DNA of 6,478 nt from Spirochaeta sp. (lineage in GTDB: Bacteria > Spirochaetota > Spirochaetia > DSM-2461). Both the position numbers and the translations under genes were made by a program. Of this stretch, positions 1 to 5,259 are shown piece after piece. The stretch spans positions 1-6,478 of the forward strand of contig DAOVYP010000134.1 in NCBI GenBank assembly GCA_030635565.1. Direction: 5' to 3'. The notes beneath the pieces are model-generated. The model had not been told where the DNA came from and searched no databases. It was given only the letters and a program-made list of their open reading frames with translations. Every line of letters starts with the position of its first letter. Position 1 is the first letter of the stretch.

Positions 1-360
1 AGAATATCGTTCTGCCAGGATACCGGTATCACCTTCCAGATATTCATCAGATCTTCGGCGGTCAATGGGTCTGGCGAATTCCCGTCGCCCCGGATCTTTT
101 GACAGAAAATGGTCAAGATTATCCAGGCTGCCGCCGACCGTCAGAGGTTTGGTTAATGATGCGGTAATGAGATGTAGATTCAGGGAATCGTCATTATGGT
201 CATCCAGGCTCCGGGATAGAAGTGTATTCATGGCCCCGTTGCGGTATTGACGAGCCTGCCGGCGTTCGGGGGTACTCATCATGACTACGATGATGGCAAT
301 CAGCGCAATCAGAAGAATAGCAATGGATATTATCAGTAATGGGACGGTTTTTCGGCTCAT
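1..360 (-). CDS. Unrecognised single-pass membrane protein, N-terminal part (C-terminus beyond the left edge)
   Basis: This minus-strand frame is open from an ATG at 360 to the first base of the window, giving 120 codons with no stop, so the gene continues to the left. An in-frame TAA 10-12 nt upstream of the ATG makes this the only possible start. Residues 1-6 include Arg3 and Lys4, and residues 7-28 are a continuous run of Leu, Ile, Ala and Val, which reads as a membrane anchor or uncleaved signal. A polar, charged segment follows, rich in Arg and Asp (residues 30-120). This layout suggests a cytoplasmic N-terminus with the remainder outside the membrane. There is no clear Shine-Dalgarno: the nearest purine-rich stretch (AGGTGA) lies about 18 nt upstream. 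The gene is transcribed divergently from carD with a 71-nt gap between the starts. I do not recognise the family and assign no function. Confidence 0.7.
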   Translation of the reverse strand, partial: MSRKTVPLLIISIAILLIALIAIIVVMMSTPERRQARQYRNGAMNTLLSRSLDDHNDDSLNLHLITASLTKPLTVGGSLDNLDHFLSKDPGRREFARPIDRRRSDEYLEGDTGILAERYS

Positions 361-393
361 ATACGAATATTATCGGAAGATCACCTATCAGGT

Positions 394-422
394 TTGACGC
401 CCATAATGGTTTTCGATATATT
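394..422 (+). promoter_or_regulatory. Putative sigma70-type promoter upstream of carD
   Basis: TTGACG at 394-399 (5 of 6 to the -35 consensus) is separated by exactly 17 bp from TATATT at 417-422 (5 of 6 to the -10 consensus). The predicted transcription start is near 429, only about 3 nt before the carD ATG at 432. The mRNA would then be almost leaderless, and the AGGA at 423-426 would lie outside the transcript. Either the message is leaderless, or the hexamers are fortuitous and transcription starts further upstream. No matching promoter could be assigned to the divergent gene. Confidence 0.55.
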
Positions 423-431
423 AGGACGGCC

Positions 432-941
432 ATGGCCAAGAAGTCCACAACCACCGAATTCAAGAAGGGACAACAAGTTGTCTACCCTCTGCAAGGCGTT
501 GGTCTTGTAGAAAATATCGAGGAACGCCAGTTCAAAGGCGAGATGGTTCCGTATTATGTCATGTATTTCGGCGTATCCGACATGACCATCCGCATTCCCG
601 TAGCGACAGCTCCGGAACAGGGCATTCGCGCCATTGTTCCCAGTGAAGAATCGGAAAAGGCACTGGAAATCATTTCCAGCGACTATGAACCGGTTCCAAC
701 AGACTGGAAACTCCGTTATCAAATGAATCTAGACCTGCTGCGCAAGGGCGATGTCACCGATATCGCTACAGTGGTAACAAAACTCTACCATCGAAGCAAG
801 GTAAAAGAACTTCCCATTCTGGAGCGTAAACTCTATGACAGTGCCCTTCACCTTCTTGTCGACGAGGTTTCCTTTTCCCTCGGTAAGAATAAGGACGAAG
901 TGGAACAGCTGATTTTCATGAAGCTCGAGGCCGGAGAGTAA
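432..941 (+). CDS. carD: CarD/CdnL-family RNA polymerase-binding transcription regulator
   Basis: This 169-residue protein has the usual length of CarD/CdnL proteins (about 160-170). The family binds the RNA polymerase beta subunit through an N-terminal Tudor-like domain and stabilises the open promoter complex through a C-terminal helical domain. Residues 10-58 match the first domain: VVYP at 16-19, the GVG turn at 22-24, YYVMYF at 41-46 and IRIPV at 53-57. Residues about 85-165 are the helical domain. Trp92, in the context DW-x3-RY, matches the conserved tryptophan that wedges into the -10 junction in mycobacterial CarD (Trp85). The KGDVTDIATVV segment at 105-115 is also typical. The ATG at 432 is chosen over an in-frame ATG at 339 because homologues begin just before the VVYP strand and AGGA lies 5 nt upstream. 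The longer form would also overlap the divergent gene. The stop is 2 nt before the nth start, so the two genes probably form one transcript. Confidence 0.93.
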   Translation: MAKKSTTTEFKKGQQVVYPLQGVGLVENIEERQFKGEMVPYYVMYFGVSDMTIRIPVATAPEQGIRAIVPSEESEKALEIISSDYEPVPTDWKLRYQMNLDLLRKGDVTDIATVVTKLYHRSKVKELPILERKLYDSALHLLVDEVSFSLGKNKDEVEQLIFMKLEAGE

Positions 942-946
942 TCCTG
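933..946 (+). promoter_or_regulatory. Ribosome binding site and non-canonical start region of nth
   Basis: GGAG at 933-936, inside the end of carD, is followed by the carD stop TAA at 939-941 and then CTG at 944-946. The spacing from GGAG to CTG is 7 nt, which is ideal. ATC at 941-943 overlaps the stop by one base, as in a common TAATG coupling site whose G is a C here, but it lies only 4 nt from GGAG. No ATG, GTG or TTG exists in the nth frame between the upstream stop at 890-892 and TTG at 1145. Confidence 0.55.
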
Positions 947-1591
947 GATTGGGATAATGAAATAGGCGCTATAGAGGCGGCGGTTCGCTCCTTTCCCGAT
1001 CCTTCAGTTAATGAAATAGAATCAGGGGTCGGGACGCCATGGGGCGTCCTTGTCTCAACAATCATATCCCTGCGAACCAAAGATGCCGTCACCCTCGTAT
1101 CCTCACGCAATCTGCTCTCCGCCGCTGCCGACCCCAGGACCCTATTGTCAATGGGTGAAGAAAAGGTGGCAAAAATCATCTATCCCGCAGGATTCTACCG
1201 TACGAAAGCCGCGAATTTGATTCGAATCGCCCGTATTCTCATCGATGATTTCCAGGGGAATGTCCCTTCGAACAAAGAGGCATTGCTGGCCCTCCCCGGC
1301 GTCGGACTGAAAACGGCCAATCTGGTTCTTGGTGTCGGATTCAGGATTCCCGCCATTTGCGTCGACATTCACGTCCACCGCATCGCCAACCGCCTGGGCT
1401 GGCTCATTTCAGACAAACCTGACTTGACTGAAAAACTACTCGGTGAAATCCTGCCGAAGAAATGGTGGATCGACATCAACAGGATTCTAGTGAGTTTCGG
1501 GCAGAAAATATGTACCCCTGTATCACCGCATTGCTCCACTTGCCCTGTCGCAGCAGATTGTCCCCGGGCCGGAGTGGTGAAATTTCGCTGA
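944..1591 (+). CDS. nth: Endonuclease III (DNA glycosylase/AP lyase), with probable CTG start
   Basis: This is a base-excision repair enzyme that removes oxidised pyrimidines and nicks at the abasic site. Counting from CTG 944 gives 215 residues, against 211 in E. coli. Every landmark aligns without gaps at an offset of +3. The helix-hairpin-helix LPGVGLKTANLVL holds the catalytic Lys123 (E. coli Lys120), and VDIHVHRI holds Asp141 (E. coli Asp138). The C-terminal 4Fe-4S loop is C-x6-C-x2-C-x5-C at Cys190, 197, 200 and 206. The region before the first usual start codons (TTG 1145, ATG 1151) encodes conserved fold, including TPWGVLVSTI at 31-40, so those starts would destroy the enzyme. The frame has no ATG, GTG or TTG upstream, leaving CTG 944, ATC 941 or, less likely, ATA 962. 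The E. coli wedge residues Gln41 and Leu81 correspond to Arg44 and Phe84. The gene is probably translated by coupling from carD. The family assignment is firm; the exact start is not. Confidence 0.9.
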   Translation: MDWDNEIGAIEAAVRSFPDPSVNEIESGVGTPWGVLVSTIISLRTKDAVTLVSSRNLLSAAADPRTLLSMGEEKVAKIIYPAGFYRTKAANLIRIARILIDDFQGNVPSNKEALLALPGVGLKTANLVLGVGFRIPAICVDIHVHRIANRLGWLISDKPDLTEKLLGEILPKKWWIDINRILVSFGQKICTPVSPHCSTCPVAADCPRAGVVKFR

Positions 1592-1593
1592 GA

Positions 1594-1637
1594 TTGACGG
1601 TTGCATGTTATTGGGTAACAATATGTTTCATCATAAT
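1594..1637 (+). promoter_or_regulatory. Weak promoter-like segment with a TGTTA-N5-TAACA inverted repeat
   Basis: The 67-nt gap between nth and the small cysteine protein contains TTGACG at 1594-1599, a perfect inverted repeat TGTTA (1606-1610), 5 nt, TAACA (1616-1620), and CATAAT at 1632-1637. No -35/-10 pair has good spacing: TTGACG with 16-17 bp gives only 3-of-6 -10 matches, and CATAAT lacks a good -35. The repeat could be an operator or chance. There is no T tract, so it is not an intrinsic terminator. Confidence 0.25.
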
Positions 1638-1658
1638 TCTATCTGACAAGGTAATAAC

Positions 1659-1880
1659 ATGGGCGAATGTGAATTCATCAAAGGATGCCCGTTCTTCCAG
1701 GATAAACTGGTGGAAAAGCCGGTTGAAATCGAAGAACTCAAAGAAAAATACTGCAGGAACAACAATCTGAATTGCGCCCGGTATATGATAGCCCAGGCCG
1801 TCGGGAAGGAAAAAATACCCCCGGACCTCTATCCCGACGAGAAAACCGTCGCATACCAGGTTATCGCTGAACTCGACTGA
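1659..1880 (+). CDS. Small four-cysteine protein of unknown function
   Basis: This 73-residue soluble protein has an ATG preceded by AAGGT at 1648-1652, 6 nt upstream. There is no signal peptide or membrane segment. Four cysteines fall in two pairs, C4-x5-C10 followed by PFF and C32-x6-C39 followed by ARYM, with a charged helix between them (residues 17-31). The C-terminus carries KIPPDLYPDE at 52-61. From memory, similar small proteins or C-terminal modules, with a CPFF element followed by a YC...CARY element, recur in spirochaetes and Deltaproteobacteria without a known role. The paired cysteines suggest metal or iron-sulfur binding, but that is inference. It follows nth by 67 nt in the same direction and could share its transcript or have its own weak promoter. 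The next gene has a separate promoter, so it is unlikely to belong to the ABC operon. Confidence 0.8.
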   Translation: MGECEFIKGCPFFQDKLVEKPVEIEELKEKYCRNNNLNCARYMIAQAVGKEKIPPDLYPDEKTVAYQVIAELD

Positions 1881-1903
1881 ACATGACGATTCGGCAATCT
1901 TCA

Positions 1904-1932
1904 TTGAAGTAAAAAAAATCCTGCTATATACT
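1904..1932 (+). promoter_or_regulatory. Sigma70-type promoter of the ABC transporter operon
   Basis: TTGAAG at 1904-1909 (4 of 6, with the key TTGA intact) is followed after exactly 17 bp by TATACT at 1927-1932 (5 of 6). The spacer contains an A8 run (1911-1918). The predicted start near 1939 gives a leader of about 46 nt before the ATG at 1985, with GAGGA at 1969-1973 as a rather distant ribosome binding site (11 nt). Confidence 0.65.
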
Positions 1933-1935
1933 CCC

Positions 1936-1953
1936 CGGAGATCAGATCCGATC
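1936..1953. promoter_or_regulatory. GATC-rich dyad at the predicted transcription start
   Basis: Three GATC tetramers begin at 1940, 1945 and 1950, exactly 5 bp apart. They overlap an inverted repeat CGGA (1936-1939), 7 nt, TCCG (1947-1950). The cluster begins at the predicted +1 of the ABC operon, where a repressor or methylation-sensitive site could act. The arms are short, so chance is possible. Confidence 0.3.
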
Positions 1954-1984
1954 AAATCCATACTATTCGAGGATTAAACCTGCG

Positions 1985-2938
1985 ATGATCCGTGCTGTAA
2001 ACCTCTCCAGACACTTCGGTAGAATCGAGGCCGTTAAAAACATCGATTTCCACATCCGAAAGGGTGAAATCATCGGATTCCTCGGCCCGAACGGTGCCGG
2101 CAAATCCACCACGATGAATATGATTACAGGATATCTGGCCCCCAGTGCGGGGAGGATTTCCATCGACGGTATCGACATTGTCGATTCTCCCGAAGATGCA
2201 AAAAAGCTGATCGGCTATATGCCCGAACATCCGCCTCTCTACCTGGATTTGACGGTGGATGAGTACCTGAATTTCGTCACCGAGTTCAAAAAGGTACCCA
2301 AGTCCCGCAGGAAAGCCGGCCTGGAGACCATCCGGGACCTGGTGAAAATTGACGATGTCCGCAAGAGGCTCATCAAGAACCTCTCCAAAGGTTACAGGCA
2401 GCGTGTCGGATTGGCACAGGCCCTGGTGGGAAATCCTCCGCTTCTCATCCTGGATGAACCGACTGTGGGTCTGGACCCGAAACAGATTATCGAAATACGG
2501 GAACTCATCAGGGATCTGGGAAAGGAACACACTGTCGTGCTGTCCTCCCATATCCTCCCGGAGATACAGGCCACCTGCCACCGCATACTCATTATCGACA
2601 AGGGCAGAATCGTCGCTTCAGACAGTCCTGAAAATCTCTCAGGCAGACTCTCAGGCGCATTCGGCGCCGCCCGGCAGAAATTGCTGATTAAGGGTGATGC
2701 CTATGCTGTTCGAGCGGCTTTGGAGAAGATTCCGGCACTGGGTTCACTGAGCGCAGGAAAAGGGCCGGAAGACGGATTATCCGAAGCCGTCATTACGGCG
2801 GCGGATGAGGGAGACATCCGGGAGGATGTGTTCCGGGCATTGGCCGCAGCAGACCTGCCCATACTTCAGATGGGACCCATGGACCTGAGTCTCGAAGAAA
2901 TCTTTCTCAACCTCACCACAGACGAGGAGGAAGCCTGA
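1985..2938 (+). CDS. ABC transporter ATPase, GldA-like
   Basis: This 317-residue cytoplasmic ATPase would power the permease encoded next. The nucleotide-binding domain spans about residues 2-220. Walker A is GPNGAGKST at 34-42, the signature is LSKGYRQRV at 133-141, and Walker B is LLILDEPT at 153-160 with Asp157 and Glu158. The D-loop is GLDP at 162-165 and the H-loop is His189 in SSH. The Q-loop position reads YMPE, with Glu81 instead of the usual glutamine. I believe this is common in the GldA/NosF/CcmA-like branch, so the enzyme should be active. Residues about 221-317 form a C-terminal extension ending in SLEEIFLNLT, typical of ABC-2 exporter ATPases. The ATG at 1985 begins right at the first strand. 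The stop overlaps the permease ATG by one base (TGATG), which implies translational coupling. A gldA label would import a gliding function that is not shown here, so no symbol is given. Confidence 0.93.
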   Translation: MIRAVNLSRHFGRIEAVKNIDFHIRKGEIIGFLGPNGAGKSTTMNMITGYLAPSAGRISIDGIDIVDSPEDAKKLIGYMPEHPPLYLDLTVDEYLNFVTEFKKVPKSRRKAGLETIRDLVKIDDVRKRLIKNLSKGYRQRVGLAQALVGNPPLLILDEPTVGLDPKQIIEIRELIRDLGKEHTVVLSSHILPEIQATCHRILIIDKGRIVASDSPENLSGRLSGAFGAARQKLLIKGDAYAVRAALEKIPALGSLSAGKGPEDGLSEAVITAADEGDIREDVFRALAAADLPILQMGPMDLSLEEIFLNLTTDEEEA

Positions 2939-3801
2939 TGCTGGCAATATTCAAGAAAGAACTGAAAACTTATTTTCTCACTCTCACAGGCTGGATATTC
3001 CTGGCCGTATTTCTCCTGGTTTCGGGAATCTTATTTTCGACACAGTTGGTTTTTCCGGGGAATTCTCAATATACGATGTTCCTCACAGGTCTTCTTTTTA
3101 TTTATGTGTTCGTAATCCCGCTGTTGACAATGAGAATATTCACCGATGAAAAAAGATTCGGAACCGATCAGCTCCTGCTCACCGGACCCTCGAACCTGTG
3201 GGGAATCGTTTTGGGGAAATTCCTGGCGGCGCTGGCCGTATTCCTCATCACAATTGCCGTTACCTTTATCTATCCGGTTCTGCTGAGCTTTCATGGAAAA
3301 CTGGATTGGCCCATGATAATCGGGTCCTATTTCGGATTCATTCTACTTGGCGCGGCATTCATCGCCATCGGAGTATTCATCTCCCAGGTGTCCGAAGGAG
3401 TTGTAAGTGCAGCCGTACTCACTTTATGCGCCATTGTCATCACATTCATCATCGATTTTATGCAGCAGTACATGCCGACAACCGAACTTTCAGGCCTGGT
3501 ATGGGCCGTGATTCTGATCGCGATCCCCCTTTCATGGCTCTACACCTCCGGCAAGAACTGGGCCGTCACGGCGGCTGTCGCCCTTGTCCTTGCCGCCGTT
3601 TTACTTTTCACCTGGTTCTTCGGTCGGTCTCTGTTCATCGGCCTTATCGGTAAAAGTATGGGCTGGCTATCCCTCTCACGCCGCTTCGGATCCTTCTCTA
3701 TTGGAATCCTGAGCCTGGATGCGATCCTGTACTATCTGAGCTTTTCCGGATTCTTCCTGTTCCTGACGGTTCAGAGTCTCGAAAAACGGCGTTGGAGCTA
3801 G
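2938..3801 (+). CDS. ABC-2 type permease, GldF-like
   Basis: This 287-residue inner-membrane protein has about seven or eight hydrophobic segments, near residues 17-37, 46-66, 88-117, 125-149, 153-175, 185-203, 208-231 and 261-279. After the second segment comes PLLTMRIFTDEKRFGTDQLL (61-80) followed by LTGP, the cytoplasmic coupling signature of GldF/NosY-type ABC-2 permeases. Near the C-terminus, SRRFGSFSIGILSLDAILYY (247-266) matches the other conserved block of this family. It would form the membrane channel with the ATPase, probably as a dimer. The ATG overlaps the ATPase stop and is preceded by GAGGAGG (2924-2930) at 7 nt. The gene ends 9 nt before the GldG-like gene. The family is clear; the substrate and transport direction are unknown. 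Confidence 0.92.
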   Translation: MLAIFKKELKTYFLTLTGWIFLAVFLLVSGILFSTQLVFPGNSQYTMFLTGLLFIYVFVIPLLTMRIFTDEKRFGTDQLLLTGPSNLWGIVLGKFLAALAVFLITIAVTFIYPVLLSFHGKLDWPMIIGSYFGFILLGAAFIAIGVFISQVSEGVVSAAVLTLCAIVITFIIDFMQQYMPTTELSGLVWAVILIAIPLSWLYTSGKNWAVTAAVALVLAAVLLFTWFFGRSLFIGLIGKSMGWLSLSRRFGSFSIGILSLDAILYYLSFSGFFLFLTVQSLEKRRWS

Positions 3802-3810
3802 GGGAAAAAC

Positions 3811-5259
3811 ATGAAGAAACTGACATTCAAATTCGACTTTAAAACCCGTCATGCCGGAATTTCCTCCCTTATCACCATCGCCGTACTGGCCGGGATCATC
3901 ATCATCAACATACTGGCCGGTGGGCTGAACCTTCAGGCGGATCTCACAGCTAAAAAACTCTACACCCTCACCGACGAGACAAAGGGATTCCTTGAGGGTC
4001 TTGAACGCGATGTGGAGATTATCGCCCTGTATGAACCGGGGAAAGAACCCGAATCCATCATGGAGACGGTTTATAAATACGACCGGCTTTCGCGCAAAGT
4101 AAGCATCAGTATTTTGGATCCCGACAGGGAGCCCGGACTCGTGGCGCGTTTTACCGAGGAAGACACCCCGGTAGCAAGGGGTTCCTTCATCGTAAACTCA
4201 GGTGATAATTTCCGGGTAATCACCGCAATGGATATGTTCAATGTCTCCTACAACCAGCAGGGCCAGCCCCAGGTATTAAGCCAGAAAATCGAGCAGCAGA
4301 TCACTTCTGCCATGGCCTACGTCGTATCGGGACGAACACCGAAGATTTATGAAATAACCGGTCACCGTGAAACCCCGCTGGCCGCAATGGGATACGGTTC
4401 CATGCTCAGCCAGGCCAATTATGAACTCGAAGAGATATCCCTGATAATCTCGGGAATTCCCGAAGATGCGGCCCTGATGACACTGATCGGTCCCCGGAGT
4501 GATCTGTCGGAAGCGGAAACGGAGAAACTGGATGCGTACCTTGCCTCCGGAGGAAGCCTGTTTACGGCCCTGGACATCTCACAGGAGCCCATGACCAACC
4601 TTTTCTCCTTACTGGAACGGTGGGATATCGAGGTACGCAACGGCCTGGTACTTGAAACCCGGGCAAACAGACTTATCGCCGAGTTCGGAGACAATCCGTT
4701 TGTATTCGCCCCGTATCTCTCGGATCATGAAGCCGTCACACCTCTGGCCGAGGCCAAGATGGACCCGATTTTCCAGGCTTCCCTTGGTTTCAGACGGACC
4801 GACGCCGAGCAGCGTCAGCTGGAGTATTTCACCCTTCTTTCAAGCTCCGAAGACTCCCGGCTGCGAACGGATCTGATATCGGAAATCTCGGGCAATCCGT
4901 CTCCCATACCCGGTGATGAAAATGGACCGGTGGATGTCGCCGCCGCGGTCCGGCAGCGCAATATGGATACGTATGAACCTGAAGGTGCCACCATCGTCGT
5001 TCTGGGAAGCGCCAGCACTCTCAAAGGCCTGGGCTTCCTCGGTCAGATCAAGGCCAATGCCGATATGGTGATGAATCTTGTGAACTGGACGATGAATGAT
5101 GATTCAATTATCAATGTTCCCTCCAAAAGCCTTTTTCGGCTGCCCCTGCGTATCGATACACTTTCCGGCCTGATTTACGCTGTGCTGGCAATCATCATCA
5201 TCCCGTTTTTCTGCCTTGGAGGCGGTCTCGTTATCTACTTCCGGAGACGTAACAAGTGA
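3811..5259 (+). CDS. GldG-like ABC transporter auxiliary protein
   Basis: This 482-residue membrane protein has a short basic N-terminus, a transmembrane helix at about 16-38, a large domain probably outside the cytoplasm, a second helix at about 454-476, and a basic RRRNK tail. DLTAKKLYTLTDETKGFLEG (44-63) is the hallmark opening of the GldG/ABC_transp_aux family. Other family blocks are the YEITGH motif at 180-185, IGPRSDLSEAE at 226-236 with YLASGGSLF at 243-251, and IVVLGSASTLKG at 395-406 followed by MNLVNWTMNDD. The last two read as alternating strands and helices of a glutamine-amidotransferase-like fold, but I see no catalytic triad, so it is probably a binding or scaffolding subunit. 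AGGGGA at 3800-3805 serves the ATG, and its stop overlaps the next gene's GTG. It likely sits in the complex formed by the preceding ATPase and permease. Confidence 0.9.
   Translation: MKKLTFKFDFKTRHAGISSLITIAVLAGIIIINILAGGLNLQADLTAKKLYTLTDETKGFLEGLERDVEIIALYEPGKEPESIMETVYKYDRLSRKVSISILDPDREPGLVARFTEEDTPVARGSFIVNSGDNFRVITAMDMFNVSYNQQGQPQVLSQKIEQQITSAMAYVVSGRTPKIYEITGHRETPLAAMGYGSMLSQANYELEEISLIISGIPEDAALMTLIGPRSDLSEAETEKLDAYLASGGSLFTALDISQEPMTNLFSLLERWDIEVRNGLVLETRANRLIAEFGDNPFVFAPYLSDHEAVTPLAEAKMDPIFQASLGFRRTDAEQRQLEYFTLLSSSEDSRLRTDLISEISGNPSPIPGDENGPVDVAAAVRQRNMDTYEPEGATIVVLGSASTLKGLGFLGQIKANADMVMNLVNWTMNDDSIINVPSKSLFRLPLRIDTLSGLIYAVLAIIIIPFFCLGGGLVIYFRRRNK

Noticed and set aside
339..431. 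31-residue N-terminal extension of CarD from an in-frame ATG at 339
   Set aside because: It overlaps the start of the divergent membrane protein gene, would begin upstream of the predicted promoter, and precedes the conserved CarD start. ATG 432 has AGGA at a good distance.
893..941. CarD-Nth fusion by -1 programmed frameshift in the shared open region
   Set aside because: The only T-rich stretch (ATTTTC) does not fit an X-XXY-YYZ slippery site in the CarD frame. Coupled initiation is simpler.
1145..1591. Short nth reading frame from TTG 1145 or ATG 1151
   Set aside because: It would remove about a third of a conserved glycosylase fold whose coding sequence is intact upstream. The short form could not be a working endonuclease III.
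1899..1920. Possible intrinsic terminator: hairpin CTTC-ATT-GAAG followed by TA8
   Set aside because: The plus-strand RNA would have an A run rather than a U run after a 4-bp stem, and for leftward transcription the T run would precede the hairpin. The A run fits better as a promoter spacer.
1952..2581. Minus-strand 209-codon open frame opposite the ABC ATPase
   Set aside because: The opposite strand encodes all ATPase motifs, and the minus-strand translation has no recognisable domain. It is a shadow frame.
3198..3653. Plus-strand 151-codon frame inside the permease gene
   Set aside because: It is a +2 shadow, rich in Arg and His, of a clear membrane protein.
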